This document shows, piece after piece, positions 37,061 through 49,989 of a stretch of 64,000 bases of DNA; positions within the stretch are counted from its first letter, which is position 1, and each line of letters opens with the position of its first letter. The stretch comes from Inia geoffrensis. Its lineage: Eukaryota > Chordata > Mammalia > Artiodactyla > Iniidae. The DNA is taken from the NCBI GenBank assembly GCA_036417435.1, contig CM070902.1, positions 136,451,886-136,515,885 of the forward strand, read 5' to 3'. Made by a program: the position numbers and the translations under genes. The notes under the pieces were generated by a model. That model was not told the origin of the DNA and searched no databases. It saw nothing but the letters and a program-made list of their open reading frames with translations.

Positions 37061-37495
37061 TCTGTGGTAGACACTGCCATCTGGCTGATCTAACTGCCAT
37101 GCCAAGTCCTGTGACTTTGTCTACCCGAGGATAGGAAATCTTTCCCAGGCTCCCTTGTAGTGAGTTGTGGTCATGTGACACAGTGCTGGACAATGAGATG
37201 TAAGCAGAGGTCTCCTGGAGGCCTCTGGGAACACATTCCTGATTAAGGGACCAAGTATAGCCAACACCATCCCTTCCCCCTTTTTCCTGCCTTGCTCACA
37301 GACTGGGAGGAAAAGACGAATGAAGTGATGTCTACCCTCTCAGTGCTGACATTACTGACTGCAGAAGCCATGCCAGCAATGGCTTACCTGAGAGAAATAT
37401 TGTCACAGGAGAAAAGTAAACCTCTGCTTGAGTGAGGCACTGTTAGCAGCTGGATTTTCTTCTATTTGCAATGGAAAGCATTCCTAACTGACACT
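37060..37495 (+). repeat. Old LTR-like interspersed repeat
   Basis: 'gtagtgagttgtggtcatgtgacacagtgctggacaatgagatgtaagcagaggtctcc' and the end 'aaagcattcctaactgacac' belong to the same repeat group as the 1.3 kb copy. The class is probably MaLR/ERVL; the name is not certain. Confidence 0.5.
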
Positions 37496-37499
37496 GAAG

Positions 37500-38655
37500 C
37501 CATTCTTCCCTCCATTCCACAGTTAAAGAGAGACCCCTTATCCAGCACTATGGATCCCACTTCCGCCTTCTCAGAGGCTCTCCTCTATGGACTGCACCCC
37601 CTCCCCTTCAGTATCTTCAACCTTTCTCTCTCCACTAATTATTGCACATCATCAGTGTTCAACACACTCAAGTCTTGCCTGTATTAAATAAAAACTTTAC
37701 TTATAAAATAAACTGTCTCTCAACCTCCCATCTTCCTCTAGCTTCTTCTGCCTTATCTTTATCCCTCCTTTCACTAATATTCTTCTTTAAAGAGCTGTCC
37801 ACGTCCACTGTCTCCAAGTCCTTAGTTCTTATTCATTCCTCAACTCGCTTTAATCAGGAGTCAGCCCCAGCCACTTTACTGAAAGTGCTTTTGCCAAGGT
37901 CATCAGCAACATTCTTATTGCAAAATCCAATGGAAATTTGTTGGTTTTTATCTTCATTGACCTCTCTGTAGCATTTGACACCATGAGCATTCTATCCTTT
38001 TTGAAATACTTTCTCTCCTGGAATTTAAAAAAATATTCTGTCTTAGCTTTTCTTCCTCCCTCTGGCAGATGCTTCTAAGTCTCTTTTGAAGGTTCTTTTT
38101 TGACAAGTCCTTTGCATGTTGGTATGAAATAAGTATCTATATATTGCTGTCTCCTCAATCTGTATCTCTTCAGCAGCTCCCTACTAGAGACCCTGAAATG
38201 TCCCACAGACTCCCCCAACCCTGCCTCTTCCCCCATGTTCTCTTCCTCCATGAGTGGTACCACCATCCACCCAGTGCTGCAAGCCAGATTCCAGAATGAT
38301 CCTTGATGCCACCCTCTCCCTTGTTCCTCAAAACCAGTTAATCAGTAAGCCCTGTGAATTCAGCCCTGACCAGCCCATTCCTCTCAGTCCTGTTAATCTT
38401 CTCCCTGGTTAGCCTCTCCTGTCATCAGTTTCCTAAACCTCTCTTTCAGCTGACACCATCTCTATGCTGTTGTTCAGGGGAACTTCTTTTAATTTCTCCC
38501 AAACTGCCACCCTCTCTTTTACTTCTGAGCTTTCATGCATTTCCTCTGATCACAATTCTTTTCACAAGGCTAAATGCTAACCTTTCAATTCTCAGTTTAA
38601 GTTTCCACTGCTTTGGTACCTTAGGCTGGGCTGGGTGCTCCTGCTATGTGTTTGC
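37500..38655 (+). repeat. L2 LINE with reverse-transcriptase remnant
   Basis: Sense L2 text. About 37,945-38,010 encodes FIFIDLSVAFDTM, matching the L2/CR1 reverse-transcriptase box FLDLSAAFDTVDH, so one aspartate of the active-site region is still readable. Downstream 'gcaagccagattccagaatgatccttgatgcc' and 'ctgaccagcccattcc' continue L2 text. Stops and shifts show it is dead. Confidence 0.8.
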
Positions 38656-38659
38656 ATAA

Positions 38660-40600
38660 CATCCTATACTCCCACTATCATGGCTTTTTTGTTATCTTTT
38701 GCTCCGTGAGGACACATTTCATTTCTAATAATGCATTTTTCCAAATGGATTTCTCAGTTAGATTATAATGCTAAGATTTTAATTTTCTTGGCACTAGGAC
38801 AACAATTCTCTATATGCCACTGGCATTCATTAATGGCTGTGGATTGAATCCCTGGAATATTAAGGATTCCCATTAGTTTTAAAAGTCACTTAATCTACAA
38901 TGAAAAAGGGACATAAATTCTGAGATAGTCATTAAAATGACTTTGGTAATCATTAAAACAGTTATATTCCACTTATTAGGATTGATATATCTTACTTTTG
39001 TAAGCAAGGAGTGATCCTGTATTATCCCTGAAGTGTATAAATTGGTTATTGCCTATTGCAATAGAAATTCCAAGAAAAATAATTAAACAAAATATGTATA
39101 AACGACTAACTACATCTATATGGATTGTCCACAAGGAAAAGGACGTAAAAATGCATTCAGTCAGTCCAATGTTGGTGAGCCTGGAACTCTCATATACTGC
39201 TGGCAGGAGAGTAAGATGATACAATCACTTTGGAAAACTCCTTAACTGTTTCTTAAAAATTAAACATACACCTATCACATATCCCAGCCAGTAAATATGC
39301 ATGAAGAGAAGTTGTGGAGTGACAGAAATGTACTATATAACTTGATTGTGACAGTAATTTTATGACCCTATACATTTTTCAAAAGTCATCAAATTGTATA
39401 CTTATATTTGATGACTTTATCTTATGTAAATTAATTAGATTCTATTGAATTTTTTTAAAAAAAATCGCAAACATTTTGACGGGTAATTTGATGAACTAAA
39501 GTACTATTTTTAAGATACAATAATGTTATTTTGTTTATAAAAACTAAAAAATAATTTCCAATAATTTCCAGTTACATACTAAAATACAGATAGAATGTTT
39601 TAATGACTAACATTTGCTTAAAAATCATTCATAGACCAGACGTGTGTGGAGGTATTTAAGAAATAAAACTTACCATACATTGAGAATTACTGAAACAGGG
39701 TGTCCAATGTGTGGGATACACTATACTATTATCTCTACTTTTTGTAGCCTTTTGAGAATTGTTATTTTAGAAAGTAAAATAAAATAAATAAAAATGTACA
39801 TAAATTTTTTTAATGCATTCAAAAGCTTTTAATTAAATAAAATCTAATTAAGTCAATCTAATTTAATCATCAGAGAAACAGGTCAATAAGACTAAAGTTA
39901 TTTAAAAATAAGACCCTTATGTAACAGTTTTACACATAGATTCAGAAATAACAATGTGACTTTATTGAAACATCGGATTATTACCAGGATTTACTGCAAT
40001 TAGTTTTTTCTACTTAATATGCATGTGTTTCAGATTACAAAACCAAAAAGTTCCTTTGTACGATGAACCAAAGGCTGACACATTGATCGGCTGAAACTTT
40101 TCACACATTTTCAACAATCTAATTGCCAACACAATATAACTTAATATACAAAATGCTATCTGCATCCTAGATAAATTTTAGGGTGAGCTACCTATTCCTT
40201 GATTCCAAGGAGAAAATGGATTTTTTTTCAGGTTATACAAGCTATGTTCATAAAGTATATGACCAAAGGGCCATATTATCCTATTTATTGCTAAACAAAA
40301 TATATTTCAGAACAATAATGTAACTTTACAAAGAAGATGCTGTCTATATACCAACACAGTAAACATCCAAGAAAAAAGATCAGGCCAAAAATTCAAGAAA
40401 ATAAATGTCAGCTTTACCAATGATGTTTCAAGCCAAATATGATTTGGCTTAGGAATATGACTTGGGACAAAATGCCTGTCAAAAACTGTTAAATCATTGC
40501 ATCCTTTCAAGTTCCATATTCATCTGCTTTAGAATTTCAGATCTTTTCCTAAAACTATTATACTGTTTACAGTTAGGACTTCCATGACTCCATTTGCTTC
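38660..40600. other. AT-rich intronic stretch
   Basis: No gene or confidently named repeat, although 39,180-39,260 resembles an antisense L1 scrap ('ctggcaggagagtaagatgat'). Confidence 0.35.
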
Positions 40601-40604
40601 TACC

Positions 40605-40735
40605 TCTATAATTAAATCGTAAGCTCCCTGAATGCAGGTGCTCAGTCGTAAATGGTGTTTGTGTCTCCCATTAAGCCCCACACAACATTGGGATTCACAA
40701 AAATAAAAGCCTGAAGACAAATGAATAAAGCACAC
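40605..40735 (+). repeat. L2 LINE 3' end
   Basis: 'taagctccctgaatgcaggtgctcagtcg' and 'caaatgaataaagc' fit a short L2 3' end. Confidence 0.5.
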
Positions 40736-41359
40736 ATCACGTACTGTGGCACACTAGATCTTAGAGTCTGCATTGGTCACAGATGCGGGTGGCTGACTGC
40801 TTCAAAACAATTCTCAGGTGGCCATGCCTGTGTGACACCCTTTCTCTGGTTAAAGGCTTTATTCTCTGGCCACAGAGCGGGTACACAGACCAAGCTTGAC
40901 TAATGAGAGTCCTTCTTCTGGACCTTAGAAATGGATTCTGGGAAAGAGGCATCCTTTTCCCCTATAATCTCAGAGTTTTTTGGACGTGAGCTTCAGAGCT
41001 GTCAGGGGCTGCCTCTCTAGTTTCCCGGAGAAGCTGGTTTCTACAGCCAACACACCGAAAGCAGAGACGGGAGACAGTGAGTGTTCGGATGAGCCAGGCA
41101 CCCCTAAAGTCAGCTTTACCCCTGCCCTTCCCACAGTTAGGTTCACGTAAGGATTGCATCACTAGAAGACAGAATTCTAACTAGCACAGACACAGATGTG
41201 TATTACTGTAAGGACTCATGGAGTCCCAAATCCTTGTGTTAGGTATTAGGAAAGGGATTAGAGAGGTTAAGTACCTCGCCTAAAGTCTGACAATGAATTT
41301 GTAAGAAAGCAGGAAACTCTGGAAGATTCTGCAGGTGGGCTCACCCTCACTCATTCTAA

Positions 41360-41760
41360 CTCCAACATTTTTCAGTGCTCTTGCAGCTAGGGTACAGGCA
41401 CGTGGCATAAGTTCTCAGCAAGTGGAGCCATCTCGCTGGGACTTGAATGAGAAATATGAAGTGAGAGGCGATGGCTGCTCAGGGAGCTGGTGTCTTCTGG
41501 GAGCCTGGAGGTGGAGCTGTGTGGTGCTCCTGAGACAACAAAGGTGGAGCCCGCACACACCTCTTACCTGCCCGAGGCAGCAGTGCCTCCCTAGCACCAC
41601 TCTGTGTGTGTCTGTGTTTTGGTTGAGTAGCACCCAAAATTGGTGCTCCCAAGATTCTAGGACCACCTAATAACTTTCAATAAATCTCTTTCTGCTTAAA
41701 CTACCTAGAGTTCTGCTTGAGACCAAGAACCTTGACCTACATAGAATTTGGTACCTGGAA
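41360..41760 (+). repeat. LTR-like repeat (MaLR/ERVL type, tentative)
   Basis: The segment ends with 'caataaatctctttctgcttaaactacctagagt', a poly(A) signal and tail typical of mammalian ERVL-type LTRs. The upstream GC-rich part (from about 40,790) may be related but is unassigned. Confidence 0.5.
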
Positions 41761-42317
41761 ATGGGGTGCTGCACCTAAAACGTGGAACTGTAATCTGAAG
41801 GAGGTACAGCTTTGAGCAGATAAGGCACAGACACTGGGAGCAGAAAGCTGGCAACTCTTATTACACAGTGATGCAAAATTTCGTCAAACTATCCCCTGCT
41901 GTACCTCAGAAAGCAGACTAGATGCTGTGAATGTTCCTTTAGGGAAAATAATAAGAAAAATTTGGCCTAAAATAAGGATATTGAATAGGAGTACCCAGAA
42001 TTCCTAAACTCCTTCCCAAATTCAATATCACTTAGAAATTGCTTTTAGCTGTGTCAGAAGCTAAAAAAACAGGGACTTGATCAAATCGGGGATTTTATTT
42101 TTCTGAAACCTGAAGATTCATGGACACTATAAAGGGGAGTCAGTCTATGCACTTCATATCTTGAAAACGGCTATCCCAAATCATCAAGAAACAGTAAAAT
42201 GATGAGCAGTTTGCTAAGAAGAGACAGAAGTGGGTCACATCTATAGCAAGAGTTCGTTGAGATCACTTCGTATTTTGCTCATGTATGTTGCTTTGCAGCC
42301 TAAAATATACTTTCACA

Positions 42318-42425
42318 TATTCCTCCTCTCTCCCCTCTCCTCCTCCTCTTTCTACCTCTTCTACCTCTTTCTCTCTCTCTCCCTCTCTCCCTCTCTCTCT
42401 CAGTTCCCTTTACTTCCCCCACTTC
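42318..42425 (+). repeat. CT-rich simple repeat
   Basis: Nearly pure pyrimidine tract of CTCCTC, CTTTCT and CTCTCT units on the plus strand. Confidence 0.9.
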
Positions 42426-42429
42426 CCTT

Positions 42430-43990
42430 CTCCCTCTTTGAGAACCCTATAAGGTGTCTGGGCAGGCATTATTCATTACTCATTATTGTTCTCAAAGAAG
42501 AGAAGGAACTGGGGCTTTAAAAAGTTTTATAACTATTTTAACATTAAAAATCAAGCAGCAGAATTATTAATTAGAAGTAGAGCAGATCCAGTTTTGTGAG
42601 GCCTGAAGGTAATACAATTTGCAGAAACTTTAAGAAAAATAATACAAAATTAAAAATATAAAATCAGATATGAAAGTGAATGAGAAAAAAATCACAAATT
42701 ATAAAATTTTATAAAGCTTATAAATACCACTAATGGCACAGAATATAGCAAAAAGGATAATTTTTTATTAACTAACTCTCTAATATCTTCTTCAATATCT
42801 TTTGTACATGTTTATGTTGCATACTCTGATCTCTTCAAATTCAAATAATTTTTATATATAAATTTCTATGTAGATAGTCAAAAAATTTTTCATTTTTTTA
42901 TCCAGCACAGCAGATTGAAATGTATTCTTTATTATTAATAGGTTTGAAAAAAATATTCAGCTTCACAACTCTTTTATGTCCCATAAGCTTAAGTTTGGGA
43001 AAGGAGGTTCTTTCATGACTGAGTCATAAGATTTCAGGGCATTTCAATTCTCTTGTGCAAGATAATCTTGAATGCTTTATGATAACACTCAACCAGCTTG
43101 TAATTGATGGTTTATTTTGTGGGATATTATGAGTTTTATGCTATTTTATTGATGTCAGTATTTGTTGTCAAATCGGCAAGAAAGTTAAATCTTTTTCTAG
43201 TGTGTTCATATGATTCATTACTCTTGATTAACTGGTTTCTATTTGAAATTTCTCTCTCTCAATGAGTCACTGCTTTTGATGTGGTCTGAAATTTTGCTAC
43301 CATTTATTTCTTGATAGAAGAGTATCTATTGATCACATACAGAAAGATATTAAAAATAATTTCACTTTGGAGTGTTATTATAATTAGAGATGTTTCGCTG
43401 TCAATTATATTTCTGAGAGGGGAAAACCTCCAGTTTTGACTAGGTGACAACAAGAACTGAATTCTGCCTATGCACCTAGTGAATTTCACATGCTTGATGA
43501 ATTTTATGTACCTAATGACTGGAAGAATTTTCCACATATGGATTGGCTTATGATTATACACATTTCAAACCTCTTTCTCCTCCACTACCCACATATTTCT
43601 GGTGCTGGGGTCTAAGGACTATTCATACAGCAACTAAACTTCTGGCTCCACTGTCAGTATCATGAAATGAGATGAGTTTGTGTGGTTGGGCAGGACTCTG
43701 CCTGCGGGAGCACAGCCTACACCAAGAAGGCTGACAAGAGCAGACACAGAGCAGCCTGAGGGGCACAGAGAGGTTTGACAAAAGTGGAAAAGTGGATAGT
43801 GGTAATAAGAGCCTTACAGATAAAACACTTTACTCTTGGAAAATTTACAAAGACATTTGCCTAGTTGAGCATAACAGCAGGGCGCTGGAAGGGGCCCTTG
43901 CAACCGAGGAGCCCTGGAGTTTAAGCTCTATTAGCTTGATGGTGAACATGCCTCTGCTTTTTCTATAACGTGGTTCTTGTTTTCATTTAA
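42430..43990. other. AT-rich stretch, partly repeat-like
   Basis: 'gttttgtgaggcctgaaggtaatacaatttgcagaaact' at 42,590 resembles a dispersed repeat I cannot name. No coding block was found. Confidence 0.35.
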
Positions 43991-43994
43991 CTTA

Positions 43995-45125
43995 ATTCTT
44001 TTGTGGCTTTATTGAAATATAACTGACATACAACATTGTGTAAGTTTAAGGTGTACAATGTGATGACTTTATACATGTATATCTTGCAAAATGTTCACCA
44101 CAATAAGGGTGAGTTAACAAATCCTTTGCCTCACAAAATTACCATTTTCTTGTTGTTGTTCTTAAAGTTCTACTCTCATAGCAACTTTCAAGTATACAAT
44201 ACAGCAGTGTCATCTCTAGTCACCGTGCTGTACATTAGATTCCCAGAACTTATTCAACTTAGAACTGAATCTTCTCACCCTTTGACTACCACCTCCCCAT
44301 TTCCCTTCCCCTAGGCCCTGACAACCACCATTTCTACTCTCTGTTTCCATGAGCTCAATGTTTTTGATTCCATGTATAAGTGAGATCATACAGTATCTGT
44401 CTTTCTCTATCTGACTTATTTGACTCAGGCTAATGCCTTTAAAGTCCATCCGTGTTGTCACACGTGTATATATCACATTTTCTTTATCCATTCATCTATT
44501 GATGAACACTGAAGTTGCTTCCATGTGTTGTCTATTGTACATAATGTTGCAATGAATATGAAGGTGCATATATCTTTTTGAATTAGTGTTTTCATTTCCT
44601 TTGGATAAATACCCAGAATTGGAACTGCTGAGTCATATGGCACTGCCTTTTTTAATTTTTTAAGGAAACCACATACTGTTTCCTTAGGGGCTGCACCAAC
44701 TTACATTGGTGTACAAGGGTTCCTTTTCTCTACATCCTCACAAGCACTTGTTAGCTCTTGTCTTTTTGATAATAGTCATTATAACAGGTAACAGGTAATG
44801 TCTCATTGTGCTCCTGGTTTGCATTTCGCTGATGATTAGTGTTACTGAGCACCTTTTCATGTACTTGTTGAACATTTGTATGTTTTCTTTGGAAAAATAT
44901 CTATTCAAATCTTCTGCCCATTTTTAAATTGGATTGTTTGGTTTTCTGCTATTGAGTTGTACAAGTTCCTTATATATTTTGAAAATTAACTCCTTATCAG
45001 ATATGTGCAAATATTTCTCCCCATTCTGTAGGATGCCTTCTCATTTTGTTGATTGTTTCTTTTGCTGTGCAGAAGATTTTTAGTTTAATGTAGTCCCACT
45101 TATTGATTTTTGCTTTGTTTTAATT
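43995..45125 (-). mobile_element. LINE-1 3' portion, reverse
   Basis: The 3' UTR antisense starts 'tttgtggctttattgaaatataactgacatacaac'. It leads into ORF2 antisense text: 'tgttgcaatgaatatgaaggtgcata', 'gatgattagtgttactgagcaccttttcatg' and 'gttttctgctattgag'. Heavily mutated and not coding. Confidence 0.85.
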
Positions 45126-45129
45126 TTAA

Positions 45130-46255
45130 AATGTAAGTCTTGCTTTGCCAAAGTTCAATTTCCCCCTCCACTTTAATCATTGGAGAGGAAGAGGAAAGAA
45201 GTGTCAGTAGAATAGAAGTTTTCCCTGTGACATTAATATTACTAGAAAATTTTCCTTCTCTTCTTGGGAGCCAAAGGAGGACACCTGTCCTCTCTCATTT
45301 TACCCACTTCATCTCTCTAAGCCTCAATATCTCCATATGTAAAATGTGGGAATTCAAGGCCTTTCAAAAGTTGTGTCTGAATGAATGAATGAGTTCCTTG
45401 GATTACAAAACTGAAGCCTCTTGAGAGGCCTGGTCCTGTGATCATGGAAGGTCCATTTCAGGTTTCAGGGAAAAGTTAGAGTACTATGGGAACGGGTCCT
45501 GTGTGCCTGGGGGTGGCGTGGCACATGGCATCATGAGACCTCGTTACAGGCACCAGAAAAGGAGAGACCATCCTGGAGAAGTGGATCTGAACACGGGGGC
45601 TGGTAGCATGGGCACAGAAAACCCAAAGCAAACTTTACCATGTTGCTTTATCTGGAACTATCACCTAAATCTATCATTTGGCATACACATAATGGGAAAA
45701 TACAGATAGTCGCACAATGTCAGGAGGTTTCTAAAATTTTTATAAACTTGATATAAGTATTACAAGAAGAAATATATATTCAATGAATGTTTAAAGGTAT
45801 TAAAATGCTCAAAGGCAAAAGGGGTATGAGTACAACACAATCCATGTAGCTTAGCACACATTGCCAAGTTCAGAAGGGCTAACTAATGAATATTATAATT
45901 GAGCTGGTGATAAGAAAGCAAGGGATTCTTAGAGCTGTAACTGTAAAAATATGTATATTTACCCATTCCAGTCCCTGCTGGTGCAATTTCTCTTGAAAAA
46001 ATTTCCACTGCCGCCTTCTGTTTGTGATGTACTGAAAGCCAAAAGACTACTTCTCAAGGACCCTATTAACAAAGAGTAGAAATTAACAAATGCATAGCTC
46101 AAAATAAGGCACAAATCTGTGTCTGCGTAGCATGAAAGATTTTTTTCTGGACCATGTAAATATCTCTAGTTTGCATGATTACTATAAGGAGTTTACTATT
46201 ATGTTTTCCTGATTATGCCATGCATATCCACAAAAATAAACATCCTATTAAAAAT
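45130..46255. other. Intronic stretch, weak MIR-like patch
   Basis: 'catctctaagcctcaatatctccatatgtaaaatg' near 45,310 is MIR-like. The open frame at 45503-45709 has no motif. Confidence 0.4.
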
Positions 46256-46258
46256 AGG

Positions 46259-46415
46259 GACTTCCCTGGTGGTCCAGTGGTTAAGACTTAGCCTTCCAAT
46301 GCAGGGGGTGCAGGTTCGATCCCTGGTCGGGGAGCTAAGATTGCACATGCTTTGCAACCAAAACATAAAACAGAAGCAATATTATAACAAATTCAATAAA
46401 GATTTTTAAAATGGT
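46259..46415 (+). mobile_element. tRNA-derived SINE (short CHR relative)
   Basis: Head 'gacttccctggtggtccagtgg', B-box 'ggttcgatccctgg', then A-rich text 'ccaaaacataaaacag' and 'caataaagattttta'. Confidence 0.88.
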
Positions 46416-46508
46416 CTACATCAAAAAAAATCTTTAAAAAAAATAGATGATAACTCTGAGTCTCCATAAATTAATAACAATTAATTTTATCTTAAGAATA
46501 CAACTTGA

Positions 46509-46850
46509 GGACTTCCCTGGCAGCACAGTGGTTAAGAATCTTCCTGCTAATACAGGGGCACTGGTTCGAGCCCTGGTCCAGGAAGATTCCACATTCCGCG
46601 GAGCAACTAAGCCCATGCGCCACAATTACTGAGCCTGTGCTCTAGAGCCCGCCAGCCACAACTACTGAGCCCAAGCACCACAACTACTGAAGCCCACGTG
46701 CCTAGAGCCCCTGTTCAGCAACAAGAGAAGCCACCACAATGAGAAGTCCTCAATGAAAATTAGCCCCCACGCACAGCAACTAGAGAAAGCCCGCACGCAC
46801 CAATGAAGACCCAATGCAGCCAAAAAAAAAAAAAAAAAAAAAAAAACCCA
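46509..46850 (+). mobile_element. CHR-type SINE (long form) with poly(A)
   Basis: Head 'ggacttccctggcagcacagtgg', repeated 'ccacaactactga' units, about 25 A's at the end. The perfect duplication AAGAATACAACTTGA lies at 46,494 and 46,851. Confidence 0.93.
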
Positions 46851-46869
46851 AAGAATACAACTTGACACA

Positions 46870-48240
46870 TGGTAATAACAGCTTGGAAAAACTGCTAAAA
46901 TTGCATTTGTAAAATTCCTTTTTTTTTCATTTTTCCTCTATTATTTCATTGATACTGATTACTTTATATGACAGGTGATTTTAAATTGTATGTGTGTAAC
47001 TGCTATAGCTCAGTTTCTCCTAAGAATATTTACAACACAGATGATCTATAGTCACTGGATAGTTTATTACAGAATGAATCAATTATCCTACTTTGAAACA
47101 GAATTATAGTTTATAAGTATGTAAATAAAAGTGCCTTACTTGAAAATTTTAAGAATTCAGCAATCACCTTCTTTGAAAAGTGTGGTCATTTGGAAGGTCA
47201 CTAAAAGGGAGTGGAAGTCTGAGACTAGTTCTGCCTCCTCTTCCAAAGACCTGCTTGTCTTTAATCAAGTCAGTTTACTTTTCCATAACATAATTTTCCT
47301 TTTTAGTAAAATGCAGATCATATCAGCTTCCTAACTACCGCATAGAGCTATTATGATGAAAATAAGTGGCATCAGATGTGAAGCATTGCTTCAAGTACAA
47401 ATATGAGATATAATTATTTTAATAAGACCAGTAATTAAACTTCTACTTTTCCCATTACGTTTACTGTCAATCTTTCTGTCTAAAACCAACTTAATGACTC
47501 TATTTGACAATTTAATTATGTGACTAAATGTAGGTTCATGGGCACATCAAGAAAAATAGACATAGGCACTGTTTTCCAGCATCTTTTAATAAAGAGCAAC
47601 TTCCAAACAACAAAATAAAAAGTTGGCTTTCACAATAACCTTTCATTTTCAGTTCTACATTCAATAGTTCTTATTCAGTGAATTAAATATGGTAATTAAG
47701 CCACCTGGAAACTAACAGAGCACACATTTCCATGAATAGTGAAATATCTACACTTTGACACCTGGTTCCTGTTTCTGGGTTTTATCAAGCTTCTAAAATT
47801 TCCTATATAACTCTAAATGGGCCCTAGTTTATATCCTGACCTTACCACACACTAGTCATACAAAATAAAACACAGGAGTTTTTGGCATTTGCGGGGTTTT
47901 ATAAAATGAAATGAATAACAGACTGCAAAAATTGTGAAACCAAGAATTCCTTCTCTAAAAAGTGTTATTGAAATAAAATATTTAGTCAATATCTTGTTGG
48001 GCTTACTATTTCATATGGAAGAGAAAATTTCTAAATAGAAAAGAATCTCAAAGTTTTGAACAGATATTTGAATTATTTAATATATCTAGGACTATGAATA
48101 ACAATATTATTTTTCTCTTCTAAAATTTAATAAATTATCTTTTTATGTTATTCAAGCCTTAATAATTCAGTCACAAAGGTCTTAGATCTTTTTAATTCAC
48201 TCCACACTAAAATAAAACTTTTGCTCTTGAAAGTTAAAAG
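46870..48240. other. AT-rich intronic stretch with weak MIR
   Basis: A diverged MIR-like patch may lie at 47,230-47,420. Nothing else recognised. Confidence 0.4.
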
Positions 48241-48244
48241 TGCA

Positions 48245-48480
48245 GATGCTAGAACTAGACTGTAGGGGGTGAAAATCTGGTCCTGTCCCTCAGTAGCTGT
48301 TTGATCACAGACAAATTATTCAACCCCTGTGTGCCTGAATTCCCTCATTTATGAAATGGACGTATTAATACTAACAGATCTACCTGAAAAGGTTGTGAGA
48401 GCTAAAGGACAACACAAGTGAAGCACTCAGAACACTGCCTGACACTTAGCAACCCCTCAGTTAGTGTTAATTGTTACTGT
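48245..48480 (+). repeat. MIR SINE
   Basis: 'tagctgtttgatcacagacaaattattcaacccctgtgtgcctgaattccctcatttatgaaatgg' followed by 'actgcctgacacttagcaacccctca'. Confidence 0.8.
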
Positions 48481-49337
48481 TACTATTGTCACTGTTGTTT
48501 CCCATACATTTTCCCATCTTTGATTAACACAAGTGAAAGCAATCACTGTAAACCAGAATATCTACAAATACTCTGGGGTAAATAAGATGGTCAAACCATA
48601 GTGAATATGACTACTGGGGTTAAAAAGTCCTAAAAAGGGTTAACGATGTGAACAGAAAGTTTATATAAGACACATCTGTAGTAATGCTGCTAGGAATAAA
48701 CATATGGATACAGAAAAGACTACCTAGACAAGGTCAAATTAATTAACCAAAATTTAATGACTTTGATCATATTTCATTTTATTTAATTTAGCTATTTATA
48801 TTTTTAAAAATAACCTCAACATATCTTGGATTAAATTCGATTAATGAAATTGATTTCTAATGGGTGGTTACAATAGATTTTGACATACTTTATATATTGA
48901 ATTTTTTTAATATAAACAAATACTTAATTCTAAATCACTGATCCGTTTTCTAGTCAAGAGTAGAAAATTTCCAGCAAAAATGGAAAAAATACTTCTGTTT
49001 TTACTGCTAAAGAACAAACAACATATATTAAGAACAAGTTAGAAGTTAAAAATTTTAAATTCATAACTCTAAAAACTTTTGAAGAAAACAATATACGTGA
49101 CACCCAAGAGCCTAAACATAACTCAGATATTAAAGGTGGAACAAGAAAGGAAGGGAATGGAATTGGGGTAAGTTTTGCCATAGGCAAATAGAATATTCGA
49201 ATTGAATAATACGCTTGTTATAAAACTACAAATTAAAAAAAAAAATACATGCTGTAAAATGGTAACCCAAAATTCATTAAACCTTAGCTAGTCTGGTCTT
49301 TACAGTAAATACTTTCATACATAACTGATTAAGAATA
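48481..49337. other. AT-rich intronic stretch
   Basis: No gene or confidently named repeat; the minus frame at 48954-49187 has no motif. Confidence 0.4.
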
Positions 49338-49827
49338 CAGTAAGTCCCCTACATACAAATGAGTTCCATTCCCATTCTGAGAGCATGTCCGTATGTCCAA
49401 TTTGTTTGTAAGTCCAACAAAGTTAGTCTAGGTACCCAACTAACACCATTGGCTATATAGTACTGTACTGTAATAGGTTTATAATACTTTTCACACAAAT
49501 AATACATAGAAAACAACCACAAAAAATAAAGAAAACATTTTTAATCTTACAGTACAATACCTTGAAAAGTACAGTAGTAACAGCTACCTCACCACTGCTT
49601 TTACGCTTGCTTCCAGACATCCTAGGCTTGAAATAAAGATACTGTACTACTGTACACTATACAGTACTGTACAGTAAAGTACACAAAAGCACAACTACTA
49701 TAGAGGATGCACACACATGACAATGTACGCCAGACACGTGAACTAACTTCTGTGATTGGACATGTGAACGCACATTAGCATCTTCCAAAGTTCGCAACTT
49801 GGAGGTTCATATATAGGGGACTTATTG
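49338..49827 (-). mobile_element. Tigger-like DNA transposon with transposase start remnant
   Basis: Inverted ends 'cagtaagtcccctaca' and (from the right) 'caataagtcccctata' are each bordered by TA, as for Tc1/mariner elements. On the minus strand an ATG at 49,618-49,620 opens MSGSKRKSSGEVA, like the start of pogo/Tigger transposases, and soon becomes non-coding. The element is only about 490 bp, so it is an internally deleted, non-autonomous copy. It lies 50 bp beyond the 3' (minus-sense) border of the 49.9 kb AtuA-like exon. Confidence 0.8.
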
Positions 49828-49876
49828 TATTTCAACCCACTAATTTGCACTGGAATGAGACATCTGTTCTACTTAC

Positions 49877-49988
49877 TCCATTTAAATTTGCTTTAGCTGG
49901 TGCTTCGTATGTTTCCTCAAATCCTAAAATCTGAACACGAACCTCACTGTAATCTTCCAAGCCAGTTTCTTCAAACACGAGTCGAGTT
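49877..49988 (-). CDS. AtuA-like exon (RLVFEETGLEDYSEVRVQILG)
   Basis: This is a 112 bp block, one base plus 37 codons. The acceptor is 'tactttgctggag' and the donor a perfect 'gga|gtaagt'. The first base completes an arginine codon left by the 52.7 kb exon. The peptide contains RLVFEETGLEDY then SEVRVQILGFEETYE and ends in KANLNG. Bacterial AtuA proteins show R....fe..gl.dy..v.v.llG....yg at this position, immediately after the IL.R helix. All codons are open and splice signals are good, making this one of the two best-preserved exons. It lies just downstream (minus sense) of a Tigger-like transposon and upstream of a 38.7 kb intron. Confidence 0.8.
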
Positions 49989-49989
49989 C

